A DNA stretch of 7,008 bases, from the NCBI GenBank assembly GCA_003161495.1, contig PMOP01000505.1, positions 3,252 through 10,259 of the forward strand. The letters are read 5' to 3'. The notes beneath the pieces were generated by a model that had not been told where the DNA came from, did not search any database, and saw only the letters and a program-made list of their open reading frames with translations. The position numbers and the translations under genes are program-made. This document shows, piece after piece, positions 1 through 6,001 of the stretch. Each line of letters starts with the position of its first letter. Within the stretch, counting starts at the first letter, position 1. This stretch comes from Acidobacteriota bacterium. Lineage in GTDB: Bacteria; Acidobacteriota; Terriglobia; Acidiferrales; UBA7541.

Positions 1-1
1 A

Positions 2-61
2 AAAATCTTCTGTTCCGTTTCAACTTGCGATCCAGCAGCTTCCGGAAGGAGCGCGCGGTGA
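2..61 (+). CDS. Possible 3' end of an upstream gene, coupled by GTGA overlap
   Basis: Reading frame 2 is open from the window edge and stops at TGA 59-61. This TGA overlaps the GTG start of the ATPase gene (58-60) as a GTGA junction, the same style of coupling as the ATGA junction between the two permeases downstream. About 19 residues would be visible, too few to identify a family. In YufNOPQ-type operons the gene before the ATPase often encodes the BMP-family solute-binding lipoprotein, so that is a reasonable guess from context only. The frame used by the ATPase is also open to the window edge, and frame 3 is open too, so the reading of this stretch as coding in frame 2 is uncertain. Confidence 0.25.
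   Translation, partial: KIFCSVSTCDPAASGRSAR
44..50 (+). promoter_or_regulatory. Ribosome binding site deciding the ATPase start
   Basis: GGAAGGA lies 7 nt before GTG 58. It favours GTG 58 over the in-frame TTG at 25, which has no purine-rich site before it. The protein from GTG 58 begins directly with the beta-strand expected at the start of an ABC ATPase domain. Confidence 0.6.
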
Positions 62-1617
62 AGCATACCCTGGAAATGAGGAACATCGTAAAACGCTTCC
101 CGGGCGTGCTGGCGAACAACAACGTCAATTTGACGATTCAGGCGGGAGAAATTCACGCGCTGCTGGGCGAAAACGGCGCGGGCAAAAGCACGCTCATGCA
201 AATCCTCTACGGCTTCCACTCGATGGACTCCGGAGAAATTTTGATCGATGGCGAAACGGTGCGCCTGGGCAGTCCGAAAGACGCCATCGCGCTCGGCATC
301 GGCATGGTGCATCAGGAATTCATGCTGGTGCGGCGATTTTCAGTGGTGGAAAACACGGTGCTGGGCTTGCGAGAAGGCAACGGGCCGCTGCTGGATTTGC
401 GGCGCGCCTCGGAAAAATTAAAAGACTTGAGCAATCGCCACGGGCTCGCGCTCGATCCCGCGGCCGAAGTCGGATTGCTCCCCATTGGCGTGCAGCAACG
501 AGTCGAAATTCTGAAACTTTTGTACCGGGACGCGCGGCTTCTGATTCTCGACGAACCTACGGCCGTGTTGACGCCTCGCGAAAAAGATCAGTTATTCGGC
601 GTGCTGCGCAAACTTCGCGAGGATGGCCGCTCCGTCGTGCTCGTCACGCACAAGCTGGCCGAAATCATGGAAATTGCCGACCGCGTCACCGTGATGCGCG
701 ACGGGCAGGTGGTGGCCACGCGGGAGATCGGCTCGACGAACGGACAGGAATTGACACGGCTGATGGTCGGCCGCGAAGTAAATCTGCGCGCGGATAAATC
801 CGCGCAAAAACCCGGCGCTGCGATTCTGCAAGTCGAGGAGTTGCGCGTCCGCGATGAAACCGGCCACGAAAAAGTTCGCGGCCTGAATCTCGAAGTTCAC
901 GCCGGTGAAATTCTGGGCATCGCGGGCGTCGATGGCAATGGCCAATCCGAACTCGCCGAGGCAGTCATGCATCTGCGAGAGATCAAGAGCGGGCGCGTGA
1001 TTCTAAAGGGCGCCGACGTGACCCGGCTGAGCGTGGCGTTGCATCGCACCCTGGGGATTTCCTACGTTCCGGCGGACCGCCGCCATGTCGGTTCAGTGAC
1101 GGAGATGTCCGTGGCCGACAACGCGATTCTTGGATTGCAAAGAAAGTACCGGCGCGGAATATTTCGCGGGATTCGCGAGGCTCGAGAATCCGCGCGAGGA
1201 CTTGTCGCGCGCTTCGGAATTCGCACGGGCGGAATTGACTTTGCGGCCGGAAAACTTTCCGGCGGCAATCTTCAGAAGCTGATCCTGGGCCGGGAAATCA
1301 TGCGCGGCTCGGCGGCGCTGGTGGTGGAGCATCCCACGCGCGGCCTGGACGTCGGCGCGGTGGAAGCGGTGTGGGGAGAATTGCTGCGCGCGCGGCAAGA
1401 AGGCAAGGCGATCCTGCTGATTTCCGCGGAACTCGAAGAGCTCTTGAACCTGGCGGACAGAATTGCTGTGATGTTTGAGGGCCGCATCATGGGCGTAGTC
1501 GATGCGGCGGGCGCATCGGTGGAAGAAATTGGATTGATGATGGCGGGAATCACAGCGCCGGGAGCAGCGGCGGCGGGACTTGGAAATAAGGAGGCGCATC
1601 GTGGCGAAACTCTTTGA
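58..1617 (+). CDS. Nucleoside/simple-sugar ABC importer, duplicated ATP-binding protein (YufO/NupO-like)
   Basis: This is the cytoplasmic energy-coupling subunit of an ABC importer, with two ABC domains in one 519-residue chain, the usual size for the RbsA/MglA/YufO family. Domain 1 (about residues 5-245) has Walker A GENGAGKST at 37-45, a VGMQQ-type signature seen as IGVQQRVEI at 143-151, Walker B with D165-E166, and the H-loop His198. Domain 2 (about 260-505) has the degenerate Walker A GVDGNGQSE at 290-298 (Gln296 in place of the catalytic Lys), signature LSGGN at 400-404, and PTRGLDVGA from 426. One competent and one degenerate site is normal for this family. GVDGNGQSE and the pairing with two dissimilar permeases point to the BMP-dependent nucleoside branch rather than ribose. 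GTG 58 is preferred to TTG 25 because of the ribosome binding site at 44-50. The end overlaps the next gene by 17 nt, so translation is probably coupled. The exact substrate cannot be read from this subunit. Confidence 0.93.
   Translation: MKHTLEMRNIVKRFPGVLANNNVNLTIQAGEIHALLGENGAGKSTLMQILYGFHSMDSGEILIDGETVRLGSPKDAIALGIGMVHQEFMLVRRFSVVENTVLGLREGNGPLLDLRRASEKLKDLSNRHGLALDPAAEVGLLPIGVQQRVEILKLLYRDARLLILDEPTAVLTPREKDQLFGVLRKLREDGRSVVLVTHKLAEIMEIADRVTVMRDGQVVATREIGSTNGQELTRLMVGREVNLRADKSAQKPGAAILQVEELRVRDETGHEKVRGLNLEVHAGEILGIAGVDGNGQSELAEAVMHLREIKSGRVILKGADVTRLSVALHRTLGISYVPADRRHVGSVTEMSVADNAILGLQRKYRRGIFRGIREARESARGLVARFGIRTGGIDFAAGKLSGGNLQKLILGREIMRGSAALVVEHPTRGLDVGAVEAVWGELLRARQEGKAILLISAELEELLNLADRIAVMFEGRIMGVVDAAGASVEEIGLMMAGITAPGAAAAGLGNKEAHRGETL
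1588..1594 (+). promoter_or_regulatory. Ribosome binding site deciding the first permease start
   Basis: AAGGAGG lies inside the end of the ATPase gene, 6 nt before GTG 1601. An in-frame TTG at 1580 is upstream of this site and so is an unlikely start. Confidence 0.75.
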
Positions 1618-2722
1618 GCGCCGCCTGACGCCGAGTGACTCGCCGATCGCGATCTTTGCGACGACGGCCGCGGCTTTTCTCACCGCGATGCTGGTCACGG
1701 CATTTTTGTTTCTCTCCTACGGCGCGAGTCCATTTCAGGCGTATTTCGCGCTTTTTCACGAGCCCTTCGGAACGCTGCGCGGGTTCGGTTATTCGCTGGT
1801 ACGAACTTCACCTCTGGCGCTGATTGCCCTTGGCACGATCGTGAGCTGGCGCTCCGGGTTCAGCTATCTCGGCTTTGAAGGGTGCTTCGTCATCGGCGCT
1901 TCGGCCACCGCTTGGCTCGCTCTTTTGACCGCGCCGGGCGCGCGCATCGGCCCCATTCCCTTTTTTCTTTTTTTACCGCTGGCAATTTTTGTCGGCTTTG
2001 TAGCGGCGGGCCTCTGGGCCGGCCTCGTGGGATTCGTTCGCGCACGGCTCGGCGGAAACGAAGTGTTGATTTCGCTGATGTCCAATTACGTCGCGATTTT
2101 CATCCTGCAATATCTGGTCTCGGGTCCGATGAGGGCGCCGGGAAGTCTTCCGGAGACGCGGATTCTTCCGCGCGCCACGTGGCTGCCATTTATCTTGCCC
2201 GGCACGCGGGCGCACGCGGGCATCCTCATCGCCATCGCCGCCGCGGCGCTCGTGTGGATGCTGCTCGAAAAAATGCCGCTCGGATACGAATTGATCGTGA
2301 CAGGATTCAACGCGGCGGCCGCGCGCTATGCCGGAATCGACGTCGGGCGGCGCATCATGCTGGCCGCATTTTTTGCCGGCGGGCTCGGAGGGCTCGCCGG
2401 AATGGTGGAAGAGCTCGGATCGCAGCACCGGTTGATGGATGGAATCAACGGCGGCGTGGGGTTTGTTGGAATCGTCGTGGCCCTTCTCGCGCGCCTTAAT
2501 CCGGTCGCGGTCATTCCCACGGCGCTTTTGTACGGAGGCATGTCGGTCGGCGCAGATGCCATGCAGCGGCGGGCGAGCATACCTTCCTCGATCACGTTCA
2601 TCCTGCAAAGCCTCGCGGTGCTTCTGGTGCTGGCATTCGATGCGCTGCGTTATTACAAAATTAATTTCAGCGTTTTTTCGCGCGGCGCGCCGCCGACAGC
2701 CACGGAAGAGGCGTCCAAATGA
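1601..2722 (+). CDS. ABC importer inner-membrane permease 1 (YufP/NupP-like, BPD_transp_2 family)
   Basis: This is the larger of two membrane permeases that would form the translocation channel with the ATPase encoded just upstream. From GTG 1601 it is 373 residues, typical for the YufP side of nucleoside importers. Hydrophobic segments lie at about 17-40, 66-85, 93-111, 118-145, 154-172, 206-222, 257-277, 290-307 and 340-355. Family-like sequence includes GFEGCFVIGA near 92-101 (usually NIGxEGQ), GGNEVLISLMSNY around 151-163 and the cytoplasmic coupling stretch GFNAAAARYAGID at about 235-247, which resembles the GxNxxAAxYAGI loop that contacts the ATPase. The start overlaps the ATPase gene by 17 nt and the stop is shared with the next start as ATGA. 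A T6-C-T7 tract at 1961-1974 encodes part of a membrane segment and the frame is intact across it. Confidence 0.92.
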   Translation: MAKLFERRLTPSDSPIAIFATTAAAFLTAMLVTAFLFLSYGASPFQAYFALFHEPFGTLRGFGYSLVRTSPLALIALGTIVSWRSGFSYLGFEGCFVIGASATAWLALLTAPGARIGPIPFFLFLPLAIFVGFVAAGLWAGLVGFVRARLGGNEVLISLMSNYVAIFILQYLVSGPMRAPGSLPETRILPRATWLPFILPGTRAHAGILIAIAAAALVWMLLEKMPLGYELIVTGFNAAAARYAGIDVGRRIMLAAFFAGGLGGLAGMVEELGSQHRLMDGINGGVGFVGIVVALLARLNPVAVIPTALLYGGMSVGADAMQRRASIPSSITFILQSLAVLLVLAFDALRYYKINFSVFSRGAPPTATEEASK

Positions 2723-3663
2723 ACGGCCCTCAATTCGCGATGACGGCATTCGTGGTCACATGGCTTACGGCCAGTCTCCGTCTGGCCGGGCCCGTGCTGC
2801 TCGCGGCGCTCGGCGAAACATTTGCGGAGCAGAGCGGCGTGCTGAACATCGGAATTGAAGGAACAATTCTTCTGGGAGCATTGACGAGCTTTCTCGTGTC
2901 GTTTTACACCGGAATGATTTGGCCCAGCCTGCTCGCCGCCCTGCTCGTGGGGATCGCGGCGAATATGATTCTGGCCTGGATGTACGTCACGGTGCGCGCA
3001 AGCCAGGTGGTCGCCGGATTGGTGTTCAACGTTCTCGCGCTCGGCGTTGCCAGCGCGGTGTATCGCAAGGCGCTGGGCAATTCCGCGGTGCCCGAAAGCA
3101 TCGCGATGTTCCAGCCGCTGCACATCCCGTTCCTGGGCAATCTTCCAGTCATCGGACCCGTGCTTTTTGGACAGACCATTCTTTTTTATTTGACGATTGC
3201 GCTGGCCTTCGTCGCTCACTTCGTTTTGTTTCGCACAAATTTTGGACTCGCTCTGCGAGCCTCCGGAGAAAATCCCGCCGCCGCTGATTCCGCTGGAATT
3301 TCCGTTTACCGCATGCGCTATGCAGGAACACTGATTTCAGGAGCGGCAGCGGGAATGGCGGGCGGCTACCTGGTGCTCGCACAGGTGGGGCTTTTTCGCG
3401 AATCGATCGTTTCCGGACAAGGATTCATCGCGCTCGGGATTGTTATTTTCGGGCGCTGGAATCCGCTGAAGGCGACCGTTGCCGCCATGGTTTTTGGCGC
3501 GTGCGATGCTCTCCAGTTGTCGTTGCAGATTTTCGGGACACATGTGCCGCCGCAACTTTTGCTCGCGTTGCCGTACATCGTGACGATTCTCGCGATTTCG
3601 GGATTGTTCGGAGGCAAAGCGGTTCAGCCGGCGGCACTGATGGCGCCGTACATTAAAGATTAG
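2719..3663 (+). CDS. ABC importer inner-membrane permease 2 (YufQ/NupQ-like, BPD_transp_2 family)
   Basis: This is the second, smaller permease of the importer (314 residues), expected to pair with the preceding permease. The N-terminal family block is clear: GE at 32-33, then EQSGVLNIGIEG at 37-48, a near-canonical match to the motif of this family. The cytoplasmic loop ASGENPAAADSAGISV at about 181-196 is the expected ATPase-contact segment. Most of the rest is hydrophobic, consistent with about eight membrane segments. ATG 2719 overlaps the previous stop by 4 nt, and AGAGG at 2707-2711 sits 7 nt before it. The TAG stop (3661-3663) is the outermost trinucleotide of the inverted repeat that follows, so the C-terminal end of this gene coincides with the repeat boundary. 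No further importer or enzyme gene follows on this strand before the repeat. Confidence 0.93.
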   Translation: MNGPQFAMTAFVVTWLTASLRLAGPVLLAALGETFAEQSGVLNIGIEGTILLGALTSFLVSFYTGMIWPSLLAALLVGIAANMILAWMYVTVRASQVVAGLVFNVLALGVASAVYRKALGNSAVPESIAMFQPLHIPFLGNLPVIGPVLFGQTILFYLTIALAFVAHFVLFRTNFGLALRASGENPAAADSAGISVYRMRYAGTLISGAAAGMAGGYLVLAQVGLFRESIVSGQGFIALGIVIFGRWNPLKATVAAMVFGACDALQLSLQIFGTHVPPQLLLALPYIVTILAISGLFGGKAVQPAALMAPYIKD

Positions 3664-3747
3664 TAGGACGGGCTTCAGCCTGTCTTCTTTTGACTTCTGT
3701 CAACGCAGCAAAATTCAAAAGCAGACAGGCTGAAGCCCGTCCTACTA
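3661..3747. repeat. REPIN-like inverted repeat between convergent genes, GTAG type
   Basis: Two 25-bp arms (3661-3685 and 3723-3747) are perfect inverted copies. Past one T/C mismatch (3686/3722) pairing resumes for 7 bp (3687-3693 with 3715-3721), leaving a 21-nt loop, so the whole can fold into a stem of about 33 pairs. Each arm is itself a small hairpin: GTAG at 3663-3666 precedes GACGGGCTTCAGCCTGTC (3667-3684), whose two halves pair with one G-T wobble, and the mirror copy ends in CTAC (3742-3745). A GTAG tetranucleotide followed by an imperfect palindrome, present as an inverted pair, is the known layout of REP sequences mobilised by RAYT/TnpA-REP transposases. No such transposase is in the window. 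Confidence 0.85.
3661..3747. terminator. Possible bidirectional transcription terminator formed by the repeat
   Basis: The long stem lies exactly between the ends of two convergent genes and would form in either transcript. There is no clear run of T after either arm, so it is not a canonical intrinsic terminator. A role in stopping or protecting transcript 3' ends is inferred from position and from known behaviour of REP elements. Confidence 0.35.
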
Positions 3748-5136
3748 AATCGCCATGGAGCGCCAGGGGCGCTTCTTGAATTTGTCGGAGCCGGAGCGGC
3801 GCGCCAGATCGTCTGCCTTGATTTGAGCCTCGCGCCTCACGGCCGGCTCGTTTACGCTGTTCACCACGCCGTCGCGCATCACGAAGCGGCCGTCGATCAT
3901 GACCGTCGTGACTTCATTTCCCAGCGCGGAATAAACGATCGCGGAAACAGGATGATGAATCGGCGTCATGAATGCATTGTTGAAATCGATGACAATAAGG
4001 TCCGCTTTCTTTCCGGGTTCGATCGAGCCGATTTCCTTTTCGAGGCCCACGGCGCGAGCGCCGTCGATCGTCGCCAGCTCCAGAACTTTTTCCGCCGTGA
4101 TGATTGTCGCATCCTGATGAAAACCTTTTTGCATAAGCGCCGCGAATTTCATCGCCTGAAACAGGCTGTGATTGTTGCTGCTCGCCGGGCCGTCCGAAGC
4201 GAGACCCACCGTGACGCCCGCCATCAGCATTTCCGGGATGGGCGGGCATCCGGAAGCGAGATAAAGATTGCTGCAGGGGTTGTGCGCCACTTTGGTGTCG
4301 TGATGGCGAAGGATGCGGATGTCGTGCGGCTTGCAATGCACGCAGTGCGCGGCGAGCACGTCCGGACCAAGAAATCCGATCTCGCTCAAAAATTCCGTGT
4401 CCGTCTGGCCGTAGCGCGATGCCGCGGTTTGCAATTCAAACGTGGTTTCCGCCAGGTGCGTGGTGATCAGGGCGTGTTCCTCGTCCGCAAGTTTCCGCGT
4501 CAAGCGGTACCCTTTTTCATCGACGGCCCAGATCATGTTGGGCGCGACTCCCACCTGCACGCGCGCGCCCGGCTTGTTGTAGCGGCGCATCTGCTTGCGC
4601 GCGTCGCCGATGGCGTGTTCCGGTTTTTCGATGAGCTCGCGGGGAACGCCGTATTCTTCGCCCAGGGAAATGAAGCCGCGGCAGACGAAGCCGCGCATTC
4701 CGGTTTCGTCAAACGCTTCCACAACCGCCTTGATCATTCCGGGCCGCGTGTGGACATACATGAAATCGACAAGAGTCGTGACGCCGGAACGAATCGATTC
4801 GACGCATCCATGAAGCGCGGCGGCATGCGCATCTTCAGGCGTGAGGTGTACGCCGCTCGGCCCGGTCATGCACGTGAACCACTTCTTCAGCACCATATCG
4901 TCGCCGAGGCCCTTCATCAGCGTCTGGAAAAGGTGCGTGTGCGTGTTTACCATTCCCGGCATCACGATGCGTCCCTTGCAGTCCACAATTTCGGCTGTGG
5001 AGAAGCGGCGTTGCAAGTCTTGGCGCGTGCTTACCGCAACGATGCGGTCTTTCTCCACGCAAACGCTCGCGCCTTCGAGGACTTCGCGGCGTTCATTCAT
5101 CGTAATCAGCCAACCATCGGCAAAAATGATACTCAT
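3745..5136 (-). CDS. Metal-dependent amidohydrolase/deaminase (ATZ/TRZ, MTA/SAH-deaminase group)
   Basis: A cytoplasmic hydrolase of 463 residues, usual length for the group, which deaminates or dechlorinates purine-, pyrimidine- or triazine-type rings. All expected metal-site residues are visible: NTHTH with His66 and His68, THLAET with His227 and Glu230, His264 in AAHCVH, His285 in AHNPCSN, and Asp315 in ASDGPASSNN. A small N-terminal beta domain (about 1-55) leads into the barrel at VMPGMVNTHTH, and GSIEPGKKADLIVID near 370 marks the return to the beta domain. The NTHTHLFQTL and HLAET blocks resemble 8-oxoguanine/guanine-type and MTA/SAH deaminases, but the substrate cannot be fixed. ATG 5136 has GGGAG (5143-5147) 6 nt upstream. 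The TAG stop lies in the right end of the intergenic repeat. It follows the doxX-like gene by 75 nt on the same strand, so they may share a transcript. The facing nucleoside-type importer suggests nucleoside or nucleobase deamination (inference). Confidence 0.9.
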   Translation of the reverse strand: MSIIFADGWLITMNERREVLEGASVCVEKDRIVAVSTRQDLQRRFSTAEIVDCKGRIVMPGMVNTHTHLFQTLMKGLGDDMVLKKWFTCMTGPSGVHLTPEDAHAAALHGCVESIRSGVTTLVDFMYVHTRPGMIKAVVEAFDETGMRGFVCRGFISLGEEYGVPRELIEKPEHAIGDARKQMRRYNKPGARVQVGVAPNMIWAVDEKGYRLTRKLADEEHALITTHLAETTFELQTAASRYGQTDTEFLSEIGFLGPDVLAAHCVHCKPHDIRILRHHDTKVAHNPCSNLYLASGCPPIPEMLMAGVTVGLASDGPASSNNHSLFQAMKFAALMQKGFHQDATIITAEKVLELATIDGARAVGLEKEIGSIEPGKKADLIVIDFNNAFMTPIHHPVSAIVYSALGNEVTTVMIDGRFVMRDGVVNSVNEPAVRREAQIKADDLARRSGSDKFKKRPWRSMAI

Positions 5137-5150
5137 CGAAATCTCCCACC

Positions 5151-5168
5151 CGTTTAGGGAATCGTTTA
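5151..5168. repeat. Short direct repeat upstream of the amidohydrolase
   Basis: CGTTTA occurs at 5151-5156 and 5163-5168, 12 bp apart, just upstream of the amidohydrolase ribosome binding site. The spacing is close to one helical turn, as for tandem regulator half-sites, but two six-base copies could be chance. Confidence 0.2.
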
Positions 5169-5211
5169 AAAAAGAATTTACTGCGAGGCGCCGCCCGGTT
5201 GCAGCGTACGC

Positions 5212-5655
5212 TCAGCCCTTGGGCTTCGCAACGCGCGGCGCTTTTCCTTTTCCTTTGCCGAAGAACGCGCGATCCAGGGAGATCGAACCTGCCCCAAACG
5301 TTGCCAGCGCGAATGCTCCCACACCTAAAACCAACGCGAGCCCGTACACGTCCAACGCCAGAGGGTGCTGGAATATTTTTTCATCCCGCCACAAGGCTAC
5401 CGCCATTTCTCCGGCAAGAAGCAATCCGAAAATCCTGGTAAAAAGTCCGACGACAAGCAACGCCCCTCCACCGAGCTCCAGAGCGCCCGCGATGTAGACG
5501 AAGTAGGCGGGAAGATGGGCGACGTGGACGAATTCGTCGATATGTTCCAAGCGGCGGCCCCAAAATTTTGGATATCCGTTGGCCATGAAAACCACGCCAA
5601 CTCCGACGCGCAGGAGCAGCAGCGCCAAGGGCCGCAGTTTTTCCATAAATTGCAT
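5212..5655 (-). CDS. DoxX family small integral membrane protein
   Basis: A 147-residue inner-membrane protein with four hydrophobic segments at about 10-27, 52-72, 75-89 and 101-120, the length and layout of DoxX/YphA-type proteins. Family-like features are the LLRVGVGVVFMANGYPKF opening segment (14-31) and the ALELGGGALLVVGLFTR block (58-74), in which the Glu and glycines before the second helix turn are typical. The C-terminal tail is basic (GKGKGKAPRVAKPKG) and probably cytoplasmic. DoxX proteins have been linked to thiosulfate:quinone oxidation in archaea and to redox stress complexes in actinobacteria, but most bacterial members have no known role, and nothing here assigns one. ATG 5655 is supported by a strong GAGGAGGA site (5661-5668) 5 nt upstream; the internal ATG at 5646 lacks one. 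The amidohydrolase gene follows after 75 nt on the same strand. Confidence 0.88.
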   Translation of the reverse strand: MQFMEKLRPLALLLLRVGVGVVFMANGYPKFWGRRLEHIDEFVHVAHLPAYFVYIAGALELGGGALLVVGLFTRIFGLLLAGEMAVALWRDEKIFQHPLALDVYGLALVLGVGAFALATFGAGSISLDRAFFGKGKGKAPRVAKPKG

Positions 5656-5705
5656 TCCGGTCCTCCTCGGACAGCAAGAACGAGCGACAACTTTAGCACG
5701 GGAGC

Positions 5706-5735
5706 ATAATCTTTCGCGAAAACGCCCGGATTCAA
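5706..5735 (-). promoter_or_regulatory. Possible sigma70-type promoter for the doxX-like gene
   Basis: On the minus strand TTGAAT (5730-5735) and GATTAT (5706-5711) are separated by 18 bp, each matching four of six consensus bases. They lie about 50 nt upstream of the ATG at 5655. The match is moderate and found by eye. Confidence 0.3.
5712..5721. promoter_or_regulatory. Perfect 10-bp palindrome, possible operator
   Basis: TTTCGCGAAA is a perfect palindrome located between the proposed -35 and -10 hexamers of the doxX-like gene, where a bound dimeric regulator would block RNA polymerase. No second copy was found nearby, so this is a weak candidate. Confidence 0.25.
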
Positions 5736-5770
5736 TATTAAAAGCTGGAGATTTGCTTTTTGAGAATTTC

Positions 5771-5846
5771 GTAGCGCCGGCGTCTCGCCGGCAATTTTTC
5801 GCAGACTAGCAGAAATTCAAAATCGCCGGCGGGACGCCGGCGCTAC
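5771..5846. repeat. Second REPIN-like inverted repeat, GTAG type, different sequence
   Basis: Two 22-bp arms (5771-5792 and 5825-5846) are inverted copies with one mismatch that would be a G-U wobble in RNA, separated by 32 nt. The left arm begins GTAG (5771-5774) followed by CGCCGGCGTCTCGCCGGC (5775-5792), itself a hairpin of GCCGGC / GTCTC / GCCGGC. The right arm mirrors this and ends CTAC (5843-5846). The layout (tetranucleotide, 18-nt palindromic unit, AT-rich spacer, mirrored unit) is the same as in the repeat at 3661-3747 but the unit sequence differs. It sits in the divergent intergenic region, between the promoter-proximal sequences of the doxX-like and oxidoreductase genes. Confidence 0.85.
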
Positions 5847-5857
5847 AACCGCAGGGG

Positions 5858-5886
5858 TTGCGACCCAAAGGGGCTAGTTGTAATAT
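5858..5886 (+). promoter_or_regulatory. Possible promoter for the Gfo/Idh/MocA gene
   Basis: TTGCGA (5858-5863) and TAATAT (5881-5886) are spaced by exactly 17 bp, each matching four of six sigma70 consensus bases. They lie immediately downstream of the inverted repeat and would give an untranslated leader of roughly 110 nt. The rest of the 5656-6001 gap holds only the repeat, the doxX-side signals and short weak hairpins such as CCCGC/GCGGG at 5967-5982. Confidence 0.3.
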
Positions 5887-6001
5887 GGCGCGCCCGGAAA
5901 GCAAAATCGGCTAACATATGTGTGTGAGTGGATGCGGAGATGCTCCACACGAGAGCCATCGAATCGCCCGCTGAATCGCGGGATGCCCGAACGGAGGAAG
6001 C

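Noticed and set aside
1093..1698. Minus-strand open frames of up to 201 codons within the ATPase gene
   Set aside because: They are shadows of the ATPase and permease coding sequence and show no family signature.
1961..1974. T6-C-T7 tract in permease 1 as a possible slippery site or frameshift
   Set aside because: The frame is continuous and encodes a plausible Phe/Leu membrane segment, with family motifs intact on both sides.
3664..3744. A small gene or RNA in the gap between the convergent genes
   Set aside because: The gap is almost entirely inverted repeat; its symmetry explains the sequence and no start with a ribosome binding site is present.
3823..5157. A 444-codon open frame on the + strand, antisense to the amidohydrolase
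   Set aside because: Its product is rich in Arg, His and Asp with no recognisable family or motif, whereas the minus strand frame has every catalytic residue of a known family. It is a consequence of G/C-rich third positions in the real gene.
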